A stretch of 64,000 bases of DNA from Metaphire vulgaris (taxonomy: Eukaryota; Annelida; Clitellata; Crassiclitellata; Megascolecidae): contig CM030836.1 of NCBI GenBank assembly GCA_018105865.1, forward strand, positions 3,372,271 to 3,436,270. Direction: 5' to 3'. The position numbers were made by a program, and so were the translations under genes. The notes under the pieces were generated by a model that was not told where the DNA came from, searched no databases, and worked only from the letters and a program-made list of their open reading frames with translations. Positions within the stretch are counted from its first letter, which is position 1. Each line of letters opens with the position of its first letter. This document shows, piece by piece, positions 48,298-59,696 of this stretch.

Positions 48298-49870
48298 ATA
48301 TTTGGATTTTGGAGAGGAAGAGGCACGAGAGATGCCATCAGTGTGATGAGGGTCGTAAGTGAAAGAAACATTGAATGTGGTAAAGATGTGTATGTGTGTT
48401 TTGTTGATTACAAAAAGGCATTCGACCGAATGCAGTGGCCTAAATAAAAGTAAAGCACTGAAAAGACTAGGAATTGATTGGAGTGACAGAAGGCTGATTA
48501 GGAATTTATACATGGAGCAAACAATACAAATACGGATTGGGAATGATAACTCGGAGACCAGAGAAATCGGAAGGTGATTACGCAAGGCTGTCCACTATCA
48601 CTGCTTCTATTCAACATCTACATTGAGGAACTAATAAGAGAGAAGCTCTAGAGGAAGAAAGAGTGGGTATAAACATTGGAGGAAAAATGATAAAAGCCAT
48701 ACTCTTTGCAGAAGATCGAGCAATGCTAACGGAGTAAAAAAAGTACAAAAAATAATGGACAAACTAAATACAACATCAAAATAATATGGCATGAAAATAA
48801 ACACACTAAAATAAAAAATCATGGTAATAACAAAGAGCAAAAATCCACCTAGATTCACCATAACTGTTGATGGAAGAGAACTGGAACAACTGGCACAATT
48901 GTGCTACTTTGGGAGCCTATTAACAGAAGATTCCAGATGCTAGGAAGAGATAAAGAGAAGAATAGTGATGGGAAAACAAGCCTTTTTGGACAAAGAAGAA
49001 CTGGTAAGAGGAGGGCTAAATAGTGAACTAAAGAAGAGACTGATAAAAACGTTGATATGGAGTGTCACTTTATATGCCTCAGAAACCTTGACTCTCCAAA
49101 AGAAGGACATACAAAAGCTAGAACTTTTGTGCGGCCCCGACATTGAGAGATACTACATTAATGTGCGGCCCTCTAAAACATATGGAACATTTGACAACGC
49201 CTAATGGAAAATTCGGCATTCAAATTGGATTTACATTTTGGCACTTATCGTTAAATAGAAATAATGCTTTTAATATTTACTAACTTTTCTTCGACTTGAC
49301 AGTCTTGGCTTATTAATAATTACTTACACTGCACAGTATAACACGCTATGTTAAAGTCATTTTGGAAACTACTTAAAAATGTAATTCTAAATGCCAAAAA
49401 ATGTTTGTGGCCCTCGGTTTTCATCGCAGACACTTTTGTGGCCCTCTGATAAAAATTTTGTGCCCATCAGTGAGCTAGAAGCATTCAAAATGTGGATATG
49501 GAGAAGAATGGAAAACATCAAGAGAACGGACAAGAAAAGAAACGTTGAAGTAATAGAGGTAATACAGATGGTGGACGAATAAAGATTGTTAATCAGCACC
49601 ATCTAAAAAAGACAGAGGAACTGGATTGGACACGTAACAAGAGGAGAATCATTACTCAGAACAATAATTGAGGGAAGTATATCAGGAAGAAAGACAAAAG
49701 GGAGACCAAGGAAGAAGGAAGATGCTACTGGACTGGATGTTGAAAGCAGATGCACAGTGCCACAAGACCTATGCAGAAATCAAAGAAGAAGCAAAAGCAG
49801 AGTGGATTGGAAACAATGTAGCCCTGAACCTCTCCCAGGACAGAGGACATGATGATGTTGAGTGTGTATA
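48298..49870 (+). pseudogene. RTE/R4-like LINE split by a hAT MITE
   Basis: Opens with RGRGTRDAI, then DVYVCFVDYKKAFDRMQW (motif A) and QGCPLSLLLFNIYIEELI (motif B). The catalytic box is degraded. Then LAQLCYFGSLLTEDSRC, RRIVMGKQAFLDKEELVR, SELKKRLIKTLIWSVTLYAS and LTLQKKDIQKLE, cut at 49123. It resumes at 49473 with AFKMWIWRRMENIKRTDKK and RNWIGHVTRGESLLRTIIEG. Stops are frequent. Confidence 0.8.
49124..49472. mobile_element. hAT-like MITE inside the LINE
   Basis: 8-bp duplication AGCTAGAA (49116-49123 and 49473-49480) encodes the KLE/LE of the interrupted LINE frame on both sides. Ends CTTTTGTGCGGCCCC and, inverted, CACTGATGGGCACAAAATTT match only partly, so the left end looks eroded. Repeated GCGGCCC/GGCCCTC words inside. 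Confidence 0.7.
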
Positions 49871-50655
49871 TATATAATTATTTATATATAAACATATGTT
49901 TATCAATTTGAACAATTAAAGACTTCATGGATTTTGTTGTGGTAGCCATATGTTTACCATGAAATCTTGAGTGTAATGCATATATCAATTCCAGATTATT
50001 ATTATTATTAATTAGACAACTTCTATAGCGCAGTAATCATAGCGTAGGCTAAAAACAAGAGCGCTTTGACACGTGTCACTTATATGCGATGTTAAATAAG
50101 TGTTTTTAGGTTCCTTCTGAAAGTCTCAACAGAGTCAGAATTAGTCACACGATCTGGCAGAGTTCCACAGGAGCGGATTGCCCCGCCTGACCGATCGTTC
50201 GCCGAACTTAGAGGTCCTGGATGGAGCAGGGACGAGCAGCTGGACCCGACTTCCAGACCGTAGCTGCGATCATCGTTCGTTCACAGTGGATCTTTGTATC
50301 AGCGTGGCTAAGTAGTCAGGGCAGAAGGGATCGTATAAAGCTCGGTGAGTGAGCCACCAACGCTTATAAAAGATTCGTTCCTGGACTCGAAGCCAGTGAA
50401 GGCGGTTCGCAACAGCGCGTGACATGCTCACACCAGCGGCTTCCAAAGACTAGCCGAGCAGATAGGTTTAGTACCGACTGTAAACGATTTAACTGATGCT
50501 CCGAAAGACCGAATAATACACTATTGCAGTAATCGATCCTGACAGTATTAGTGCAAATGACGAGCCGCGCAGGCTGCCTGCGCTGGTATGTACTGTCAAT
50601 CGCCTTGATCCTTCGCAGTTGGTAGTGACAGCAGCGGATCATGCTGCTAATATGC

Positions 50656-52510
50656 TAAATCCCTTGCTCATGCTAAATCCACAGAAATCTGAATTAATAT
50701 GTTTTGGAAGAAAATCGCATCTTGATAAGTTAAATTTTACCAGCATCAATATAGGATCAGTGCAAAATTTTCAGATCGAAGCAAACCGAAACCTTGGTGT
50801 CATTTTGGATGAAAGTCTAACAATGACACACCATGTTTCTCACCTTGTTTCAACATGTTTCTACGAACTACGTAAATTTAAAAACAGTGATTTCTTCATT
50901 GTCAATGGAAACGGCAGAAATATTGGTTCATGCATGGATCAGCACTAGACTGGATTACGGCAACAGTCTGCTTGTTTCAACCACTGAAGCACAACTAAAG
51001 CGTCTCCAAATTATAATAATTATAATAATAATGTGATTTTAAGTGGTTTAGGAGGCTAAGTAAGCCTGTGTGAAAACCACTGATGTAACCATCTGCATTC
51101 AATAACCTAGTTTATCTAGATAGCCTTTGAATCCGTTCACTGTTTCAACTGTCACTCCCACCTCGCCCAAACTGTTCCATTTGTCCACAACCCTTGCACT
51201 AAAAAAGTTTTTCTTTCTTGACCAACCTCTGCTTAAACATTTTGCACTTGTGGCCTCTTGTGCTGCTATAGTGTGTCAATGTAAAGAATCGATCATATGG
51301 CACATCTACTTTCCCAGTCATTATTTTGTATGTTTCTATCAAATCTCCTCTTTCTCTTCTCCTTTCTAATGTTGTCAGTCCACAATATTGAAGTCTTTTT
51401 AAGAGCTTAAATTATGGCACCCATTGACCATCTTCGTTTGTTCTCGTCTTTGCACTTTTTCTAAAAGTTCTATATATTTTTTCAAGAATGGATTCCAAGC
51501 CTGAACACAGTATTCCAGATGAGGCCTTACTAATGACTTATAAAGTTTAATGATTATCTCTTTGTCACGACTCACAATTGTCCTTTTCACCATTCCCAAC
51601 ATTTGGTTTCTTTTTGCTGCCTCCATGCATTGGTGAGATGGATTCATACTTCTATGGGTGATTATCCTAAGTCTCTTTCTTTTTCTGTTGTGGTTAGAAC
51701 CTTTCCCTAAAGAATATTCATTACCATTATTAGACTTCCCAACATGCATTACAGAACATTTATCAATATTGAAAAGCATCTGCCAGTCCACAGACCACTG
51801 AAACAATTTCCTTAGATCTTCTTGTAAAATTTTTGCATCATCCTCCGAGTCTATATTTCTGCATAACTTTGTGTCATCGGCAAACTTTGAAATTTTGGAC
51901 AGTAATCCTTCATCGATATCATTTATATATATTAGAAAAAGCAATGGCCCAAGCACTGAGCCCTGAGGCACTCCACTGATAACTCTTGCCCATTGCGAAT
52001 GGCCTCCCCTAATGCCAACCTTCTGTCTTCTTCCCTTCAACCAATTTTCAATCCATCTAGTCCAGAACTCGGCAGCTAGACTACTTACTGGAACCGGACG
52101 ACAGCAACATATCACCCCAATCTTGCGCGGTCTACATTGGCTTCCGATAAAGAAGAGGATAAATTACAAACTCATCTCTATTGTCGATAAGTGCCTACGT
52201 CAAGAAGCCCCAAATATCTAATCAAGACTGCACCCTCCTCCGCATGACGCAACCGCTGCTCACGGTTGAGGTCTGATGACACACGATATGCTGGTCTCTG
52301 CCGGACTTTCACCAAGATGGGAGATCGGTCGTTTAGAATGGCCGGACCGAACTTGTGGAACTCTCTTCCGTCATTTCTTCGTGACTCACAAGTATCCAGA
52401 ACTGTTTTCCTATCAAAGCTAAAGACATTTATGTTTGACTGAATCTGCAGCGGGCGCTTTGGTGTCACAAAGCGCCACAGAAATTTAACATATGTATGTA
52501 TGTATGTATG
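50656..52510 (+). mobile_element. LINE D (CR1-like) inside LINE C, opened by LINE E
   Basis: Left part (50656-51016) encodes LMLNPQKSELICFGRKSHLD, NLGVILDESLTMTHHVSHL and STRLDYGNSLLVSTTEAQLK. Right part (52063-52510) continues QNSAARLLTGTGRQQHITPI and LRGLHWLPIKKRINYKLISI, and ends in (TATG)n. Target duplication TAATATGC. Confidence 0.85.
51017..52062 (-). mobile_element. LINE E inside LINE D
   Basis: The minus-strand open frame 52115-51399 is, apart from its first residues, a distinct RT: WIENWLKGRRQKVGIRGGHS, ISGVPQGSVLGPLLFLIYIN, KISKFADDTKLCR (catalytic FADD), FNIDKCSVMHVGK, LYKSLVRPHLEYCVQAWNPF and KYIELLEKVQRR. This is the CR1 type familiar from vertebrate repeats (SGVPQGSVLGP...KFADDTKL). 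The 3' end is near 51017, with (ATTATA)n. The FADD box is intact. 5' truncated. Confidence 0.85.
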
Positions 52511-53083
52511 TAATATGCGCTTCGAAGGACAGGATCTCATCTATTTGGACTCCCAATAGACGATCGTCAACGACGGGCGATGGCGCATCGCCTACTACGA
52601 ACGGAGTCCGACTGATTAGGTGCTGCCTTCGTGGGGGTGCAGAGCCATAGGAATTCCGTCTTCTCGGGTTTAAAGCAAGTCGATTCGCAGCCGTCCACTC
52701 AGCGATCGCTGATATGCAGTCGGTGATTCGCACCTTTAGTCGCCGTGTCCGGCGGGCATGAGGGAGTATATCTGTCCGTCGTCAGCATAGCTATGTGACT
52801 CCAGACCGAAGGCCTCTATAATCTGTCTGATGTCAGCAATGTATAGGATGAACAGCAAAGGGCCTAAGACGGACCCTTGCGGAACTCCATGATAGACCCG
52901 ACGCCGGTCGGACATACAATCGTTCCACCAGACTGACTGCGTTCGGTTGGTAAGGTAGCTCTTGATCCAGGTCAAGGACGAGCCCTTCAGGCCGTAGGAT
53001 ACCTCGAGCCGGCGAATCAGAATCTCGTGGTCGACTACATCGAAGGCAGCGGAGAGATCCAGTAGGCATAGAAGGCCCTGGTA

Positions 53084-53601
53084 AACATTAGAAGAGCTGG
53101 ACAGAAATGGACGATGTGGTGTAGTTTCCTCAGTCAGAGTTGGAGTGGGGAAGCAGCAAGGCAGACAAAGAAAGCGACTTAATTAACTTTAGATTTGATA
53201 AGACTAAGGATTTTATTGCTGAACAAAAATCTTATTTAAAACTGTCTTAATTTCATAGTGTAGCCAAAATACAGCAGACCATTATTTTTGAAAAGACTGT
53301 AGCTTAGCGTCTAAAGAAAGTCCAGTTGTACTTTGACTCGTGCAGCAACTCACAAGATCAGAGCAAGACGAGTAGTGCCAGCCGATGTTAATATGGTACA
53401 AATTAAATAATCTTGGAAGAGTAATAGCCTGCAGTAGCTATTAAATTGCTGTTTGAAACTGTAATGGTGTGAAATTAAAATATTAGCGATATCAGCCTAA
53501 ATTGTAAAATTCAATTATAACGCCAAAATCTATATTTCAACCAAATGCGAACACACCGATATAATCCAGAATGTATAAAGTTAATATTGGCGATTAAGAT
53601 C
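53084..53601. other. Intron, nothing recognised
   Basis: No gene or repeat border. Confidence 0.3.
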
Positions 53602-54062
53602 ATCATCATCATCAGAAGCGCATGGCCAGTGGGGACCGTTTTGTACCCCTTGACCATGGCTCCGCCGGATGACACATCTCTAGAGAGTTGATGGAATTTC
53701 ATTGGTGTGGGTACGGATGTGGTTGATCCATCTTTTCCTGGGACGACCAGGACAGCGCTTTCACGATTGGTCAGGAGGAAGACCAAATCGAATGCAGTCT
53801 TAATGTCCAGATAGGCTACATTCAGAGGGCGGTCAAACTCCCGGTGTAACTCGGAAAGGAGTCTTAAAGCTAGGATGGCATCAATGGTGGATCTACTGGG
53901 GATGAATCCAGGTTGTTGTGGTCTACTTGTCTTAAGGAGTAATGACTGTATCCGGCTGAGCAGAATGTGGGAAAATACTTTCCCCGGTACTGACAGGAGA
54001 GTATTTAATTGGTCGGTAATTTCCACATTCCAGTTTTGAGCCCTTCCCTTTATATAAGGTGA
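53602..54062 (-). pseudogene. LINE with internal deletion
   Basis: Minus strand encodes ITDQLNTLLSVPGKVFSHIL, RPQQPGFIPSRSTIDAILAL and LNVAYLDIKTAFD (RT fingers to motif A). It jumps directly to a C-terminal block (GRPRKRW-like) and a (GAT)n tail at 53602-53616. The rest of RT is missing. Confidence 0.7.
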
Positions 54063-54135
54063 CAAGAACACTTTCTTTCCATTCTGAGTATAGTCATTTT
54101 AATATTTAAACCTGTGATTTTACTTTCTGTGTTAG

Positions 54136-54264
54136 ATTCGTCAACTTTTGAAACATGACAAATTTGGGCGGTTTTTAGAATCTGATCTGTATAAATCAGC
54201 CATGCAGGCAGATTTAAACGGAAAGTCAGGATCCATATTGAGAGATGAAATGGCTCGGAATTTG
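54136..54264 (+). CDS. RGS12/14-like exon 6, end of RGS box
   Basis: TGTGTTAG|ATT acceptor, AATTTG|GTAAAT donor, 129 bp, phase 0. It encodes IRQLLKHDKFGRFLESDLYK then SAMQADLNGKSGS and ILRDEMARNL. This is the last RGS helices (in relatives QIxxLMxxDSYxRFLKSxLY). The Asp and Arg that contact G-alpha are kept (DKFGR). The tail after SAM resembles the RGS14-type extension. No further exon was found to 64000. Confidence 0.88.
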
Positions 54265-54667
54265 GTAAATCAACAGCATTACTTTTGCTTTTAGTTGAAA
54301 AATTAATAAAAGTAATTTATTTCAAAATCTTAAAAAAAATTTAACACAAATTTTGTCTGATCAATAATAGAATTTTCAATAAATTAGAATTGCTCTTTTG
54401 GTTCGCTGTTAGATGAAGACTGTTGCACAGTAGTCATTGATAAGACAGTTAGCAACGTTAGACAATTGACATTTGAGCACTTATGTTATCATTTAACAAT
54501 TGAATAATTAATTTTGGGTTTTTGACCTGCCATATGACTTTAAATCTTCACTTTAGAATGAAGTATGCTCTGCTGACATCAGTTTGTTGACAGTCTGGAA
54601 CTAGTAAATTTAATGTATAAATATAACCGACAGTAACGCTTTTGTTTTTTAAAGTTTCCTACCTTTA
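54265..54667. other. Intron 6 start
   Basis: AT-rich, nothing recognised. Confidence 0.35.
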
Positions 54668-55695
54668 TTAACCTTTTAAAGGGGGAATTAAATTTTTAAA
54701 GTCATTCCCCCACAGGGGAATTAATTTTGGGAAAAGGCGTTCATATGAAAACGTGAACATATACGTTATAAACTTACTATATTTCAGGCTATATAGAAGC
54801 TAGAAAGATGCGGTTTGCACCATTGTTGAGCATTTTTATTGCTCTTTCTATCCATCCGTGCCAAAAGAAAAAAGTTGGGGGTAGGGACCACTCTACACCC
54901 TAAAATCGGACCCCTCCCCAACATTTAAAAAAAATTTTGATCAAAGGTCAATAGCAAAACGTCTTCAGCGGTAACCTTCCAAATGTGAGCGATAAAGTTG
55001 TAGGGAGGTGTAATTGGAACAGAATAGTTCAAATTTTTTGAAGATCGGAGCCAATTTGGGGTAGTTATGACTTTTCATACCCTAGTACCCATTGCTTGCT
55101 GAAATGACAATTACGGCTTATTACGCAAACAGATTTTCAATGTGAAAAACCGAACAACTCAGTATATTTCAGGTTATATAGAAGCTAGAAAGATGCGGTT
55201 TGCACCGATGTTGAGCATTTTTATTGGTCTTTCGAAACATCCATGCAAAAAGAAATTTTTGGGGGGGGTAGGGTCCACCCTACACCCTGAAATCGGACCA
55301 TCTCCAACAAAAAAATTTCAAAGCTCAATAAAAAAAATATTCAGCAGTGACTCCCCAACTGTGAGCGAGAGAGATTTAGATTAGTGTAATTGGAACAGAA
55401 TAGTGCAAAAATTTTTGAAGATCGGACCATATTTGGCGTAGTTATGATTTTTCTAGCCTCCGGCTGGAGATTTTTCCTATGAATTTTCCAGCCTTGGTTG
55501 TTATACAACAAATATCCCTGGCTTATGTAGTCAACAATATCGAGAACGGTGCTGCCATCTATCGAGTGGATGGTAACTAAATCGATTCCTGCATTGGATT
55601 GATGTAAAAATATTATGTCCCGGGTACACACATGCTTTATCTGGCGCGCCATTTATAGACGGCGTTACCCGTTTGGATATGCTTTTCCGCTGCCG

Positions 55696-56778
55696 TATAT
55701 ATGTTACAGTCAATGTGTGAAATCAGGCAATGTTGACATTGCCTGAAATTTTTAGGCAATGTCGACATAAGCCGTTTCACTCGGTCAATGTCGACATTGA
55801 CTGAAATTGTTAGGCATTGTTTAACAATGCCTGAAATTTGCTCGGATTTTCTACACACTTTGTCTGAAATCTTTATCTGTGATGGAATAGCATCCCGAGT
55901 GAATCGGGATATGTAGGCATATGTCGACATTGCCTATAAATTTCAGGCCATGTCAACATTGCCTGATTACACACTTTGACTGCTACATATATACATATGT
56001 GTGTTATTAATGTTTTAGAACTGTTTTATATTACTGCTTATTCCTTTATTTCATTTGAACTTAATAAAGGTATGGCAGTTATTAATTAATGTTTCAGAAC
56101 TGTTCTATATTACTGCTTGCAACGTTTAAGGGGCCAACCGATCATTAGCGGCAGCCTGGTGTCGTGCCTACATCAAAGCGCTTTGATGCCGCCAGCGCCT
56201 ATCCCGGCGTCCTGCGCGGCTACATCAAAGCGCTTTGATGCTGCCGGCGCCTATGCCGGCGTCTTGCGCGGCTACAACAAAGCGCTTTGATGTTTTCAAA
56301 TTGAAATTACGGTTAACCGGTCAAAGTTAAAAGGACCGGTCCTTGCTCTTAGGACCGGTTAACCGTTAACAACCTTAGTTGGAACAATAGTCGGGGCCCT
56401 TTGTTTGACCGTGAGAAAGTAATTGTAATTTTGTTCAAACCAAATGTTTGTGTGAATATACCAGCCTTCTATCTATTTATAAATTTGAATGAGCTTTTGT
56501 ACAAATTCAGTCGTGACCCCTCCCCATCCTCCCCCCCGTACACTTCCGTACACATTGGTGCATGCATAGCTCCATATACAGTGCTATTCCAACACGGATA
56601 AAGATTTCAGGCAAAGTGTGTAGACAATCTGAGCAAATTTCAGGCATTGTTAAACAATGCCTAAAAATTTCAGTCAATGTCGACATTGCCCGAGTGAAAC
56701 GGCTTATGTCGCCATTGCCTAAAAATTTCAGGCAATGTCAACATTGCCTGATTTCACACTTTGACTGTAACATATATA
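55696..56778. mobile_element. Foldback element with 197-bp arms
   Basis: The left arm 55696-55892 and right arm 56582-56778 are inverted copies with few mismatches. Each begins TATATATGTTACAGTCAA and ends near TGGAATAGCA. The flanking TA on each side fits a TA target. Each arm contains short palindromes (GGCAATGTTGACATTGCC, TCAATGTCGACATTGA, GGCATTGTTTAACAATGCC). The 689-bp interior holds a second right-end copy (to 55993) and MITE copy 3. No ORF. Confidence 0.8.
56128..56376 (-). mobile_element. MITE with 52-bp palindromic core units, copy 3
   Basis: Inverted copy. Three cores CATCAAAGCGCTTTGATG or near (GCTTTG at 56180, 56232, 56284), exactly 52 bp apart. The outer end GTTAACAACCTT at 56376 is kept; the other end has diverged at about 56128. 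Confidence 0.8.
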
Positions 56779-56802
56779 CGGCGAACCCCTGTAAAGGGTT
56801 AA

Positions 56803-57394
56803 TTTGGAATCTTAACTTAACAGCTAGTTACTAAAATGTTGCGATTGTCACAGTCAGTTGTGCAAGCGACTTTTTTGTGGTCGGCGACATTGTTAACAAG
56901 AAAAAGCAGACTCTTGGATTATTTACAAAGAATCAAAAGACACACTTGTTTAACCTTTTTTGGCTCAAAAAAATTTCCAAGATCAACCTTACAATCAATT
57001 TTTATGTGACATGGGTGACCATTTGAGCTTGTAGTTGAAATATATTTGTTCATAATTGATTGTGAGACAAAATAAGGGCATGGTCCTATTGGGAACGTTG
57101 CCGGATGAGTGAAATGTGCATGGGAACATGCCATTATTTACTGCATTACATCAAATGATGTCAATCGCTACGTACATGTAACCAAGTCTTATGGCTCGTA
57201 ATATTTTAAGGAGCCAGTAGATGCAAATTTCTGCATAACAAGAACAGAATCACTCTTAAAACACCTGGCTTTGCAGGAACACTCATTGATGAAATGTATG
57301 AAAATGTATGGCAGAAATTCTAACGGCTCAAGACTTATTCTTTAAAAATGTACACAGACACAAAGAATACTAACTTTGGCACCCCCTTTATTAT
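56803..57394. other. Intron, nothing recognised
   Basis: No gene recognised. Confidence 0.3.
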
Positions 57395-57690
57395 CACTCA
57401 CAGTTAACCGTGGGCTCATTGCCCGTTGGTGTATAATGCCATCTCTATAGTTTTCTGCCATTCTTTCCTGTTCGTTGCTCTGTTACTAAGATCCTGTAAA
57501 CTGCTTCCACACTACTCCTCAATATCATCACAGCATTCCCTTTGTGGTCTCCCTCTCTTTTTGGCACCCTCCATTATTCAAAACATTAGAGCTTTGATCT
57601 TTCTGTCCTCTTTCATTCTGCATATGTGTCCAAAAGGATGGAGTTTCCTCTGTTTTACTCTTTACAGCATGGTTCAATTCCTAATCGTTC
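57395..57690 (-). pseudogene. RTE/R4-like LINE C-terminus
   Basis: Minus strand encodes LHPFGHICRMKEDRKIKAL, GAKKRGRPQRECCDDIEE and LSNRATNRKEWQ, the usual last block (FGHIxRMxxxRxxK...GxRxRGRPxxxWxDDI). Short, with one stop. Confidence 0.7.
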
Positions 57691-57699
57691 CATTGGTTC

Positions 57700-58235
57700 G
57701 CCAAGAAGCACTTTCTGCATTCTGCCTTGCTTTGGCAATTTCTTTCTACTATATCAAGCACAATGGTCACAACACTGACAAAAACGTCTCATGTGTTCTT
57801 TTCAGTCTGGCCAGTGGGCACGTTTTTGAAGTTTACCAAGGATTTTTCAAATACAAAAGTGATCTTCAGAGAAACTTGGATGAATTAGTTTCATGACTTC
57901 AGTCCGTATGCTTTTCGGAACAATCAGTTGCCTTCGCAAGACTCGGGTTTTCCTTCACATCCAGCCAATAACGATAAAAGATTCCATTGATAATAAACAT
58001 CTGGTTCCAATTGCTAAGCAGTGTTTTCATCTCACTGCTCATCTATAAGAGAACTTCCTCTGTAGGGCAGCTTTCTGATTCTTTCCGACCTACAAGGGTC
58101 AAGAAGTCTTGACCTTCCAGCTGCTTAGATCAAAGACTTTCTTTGCTCTATGCGTTCCAAGCAGCAAATCTGCAGGTTCCTTCACTGCGAAAACCACTTT
58201 GATTTGATGGTCAGTGTCTTCGGGGTTCTCTAACC
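57700..58235 (-). pseudogene. Gypsy-type pol fragment, integrase zinc-binding region
   Basis: Degenerate minus-strand sequence. Pieces include DHQIKVVFAVKEPADLLLG and RQLIVPKSIRTEVMKLIHPS, resembling the stretch from RNase H to the HHCC domain of Ty3/gypsy-type integrases. Many stops. It belongs with the fragments at 58794-59696 and 62374-62755. No functional product. Confidence 0.5.
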
Positions 58236-58596
58236 CAGGGTTTCCCAAAGTGTGTTCCGCAGAACTCCAGGGTTCCGTGACATGGATAGAAGGGTTCCGC
58301 GACGAGGATACAAAAACTAAAAAATTATTATTGATCAATCTGTCTTCAACCAATAATGACGAAATACAATTTTATAAAGATGGTGCGGTAATAGAAATTG
58401 CAGCAATCATTGAGTCTGTAAATAACCCTAACTGGTGATACAAATATAGTTGGTACTTATTATATATTACGCCCAAACTGTAAACTGTATGTGTTTCAAA
58501 AATTGGACTAGTTACTATGTTATTACGTTTGCTTCAAAACATTTTTCGGCTAAAATAACTTTATGTATATGTTATGTACACATTATTGTTTTGCCA

Positions 58597-58650
<54 letters not shown>

Positions 58651-58793
58651 GTCTATATCAAACTGAGATCATCGGATCAGCTGATGATCTATGTCTTTGC
58701 TCGTATTTTCCTATTCATGTTACGAATGCGGTTCCGATGATGATGTTCAAGAATTCAAAGGGTTCCGTGGCACGAAAAATTTGGGAACCACTG
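58236..58793. mobile_element. hAT-type MITE with internal (AT)n
   Basis: Ends CAGGGTTTCCCAAAGTGTG and TTTGGGAACCACTG. Near-perfect 8-bp duplication CTCTAACC (58228-58235) and TTCTAACC (58794-58801). The interior has the GGGTTCCG words typical of this MITE type and an AT microsatellite at 58602-58648. Confidence 0.85.
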
Positions 58794-59696
58794 TTCTAAC
58801 CCTTTGTGTGGTATTCTTGCCACTTTGCTCCTGATCTATGAATAATCTCAAAATCGAATTCAATTGTTTCAAGTTAACCTGTTCTTCAATTCTTGGAATT
58901 TCTCTTAAAATAGCTATGGGTTTGTGTGCGCTTCGGATTTCGTCGCCGTTTTGGTTTTATCCGATGTTCTACGAGTGGAATTTTGCATTGACTCATTGGT
59001 TTTTCAAGGGTCTTCTGCAGTTCTTCGCTTTTTAGCATCGTTCTGAACGTTTCGAATCGGTTGTCGTTCATATAAAGCTTGCCAAGGTCAGTCGCTAATG
59101 GCTGCCGCGTGGTACAGCGCGACCGAGAAGGGATGTTTTCCGGACTTCGTTTAGTCAATCTTCGTCGGATTCGCTGATATCGGCGACGAAACATTCTCTC
59201 GGAAGACCGCTTTAGGATTTCGCCGCCGGGGAATACTTCTGACTGGCGGGGGCATCCGTCTTCGGGTCCGCCCATCGCCGTCTCGGTCTCCTTGCGGGAA
59301 ATTCTTCTACCAATCTGAGCAATCTCGCGGACCAACAACATCTTCCGTTCTGCGCTGACAACGTCGTGGTGGTTGCAGTTCTCCAGTGAAAGACCGCTTC
59401 TTATGACTGCACCCGACTTCTCGGTCGCGAGTTTTGTTTTTCTTCATCCGAGCAACTTCAACATTGCCATCTTCTGTCCACCATTGACATGTCAGCGTTG
59501 TCAAAGCGCTTTTGATTTTGGTACTTAACCATGTTACAGCGCTATAAAATTTGTCTTAGTAATAATAATATTATTAAAGTAAACCATGATTGCCTAGATA
59601 TCTACTTCTCGGAGGGATGGTGTAACAACTTCTCTTTTAATCATTATCTTGCAACACAAGCTTTCATCGTCCACCTCGTGCAGAAGTATTAATTCT
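58794..59696 (-). pseudogene. Gypsy-type pol linker, decayed
   Basis: Minus-strand sequence downstream of the protease fragment, interrupted by a LINE tail at about 59502-59580. Includes REVGCSHKKRSFTGELQPPR and EDVVGPRDCSDW, then an Arg/Pro-rich degraded stretch. RT is absent, so a large part of pol is lost. Confidence 0.45.
59502..59582 (+). mobile_element. Solo CR1-like LINE 3' end
   Basis: GTTACAGCGCTATAAAATTT and a (AATA)-type tail; the same 3' end as 13456-13559. Confidence 0.65.

Larger units (their letters stand above)
49960..53083 (-). mobile_element. LINE C (CR1-like), opened by LINE D
   Basis: Two halves, 49960-50655 and 52519-53083. The right half encodes TWIKSYLTNRTQSVWWND, YHGVPQGSVLGPLLFILYIA, SYADDGQIYS, RRQHLISRTPFVVGD and LLGVQIDEILSFEAHIT. 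The left half continues MIRCCHYQLRRIKAIDS, RIDYCNSVLFGLSEHQLNRL and VLNLSARLVFGSRW, and ends with an (ATT)n tail at 49997. The duplication TAATATGC (50648-50655, 52511-52518) bounds the insert. Confidence 0.85.
54672..56798. mobile_element. TTAA (piggyBac-type) element f, opened by a foldback element
   Basis: TTAA at 54668-54671 and 56799-56802. Left end CCTTTTAAAGGGGG; right end CCCCTGTAAAGGG. Two modules (CAGGCTATATAGAAGCTAGA at 54787 and a diverged copy at 55172). The right arm is cut at 55695 (CTGCCG|TA) and resumes at 56777 (TA|CGGCGAACC), where elements a, d and e show a continuous short inverted arm. Confidence 0.8.

Noticed and set aside
47771..48346. Tyr-Ile repeat open frames, also at 36 kb, 44.8 kb and 58.6 kb
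   Set aside because: They translate (AT)n microsatellites.
57426..57896. 156-codon plus-strand open frame
   Set aside because: Antisense of a LINE C-terminus and a gypsy-type integrase remnant.
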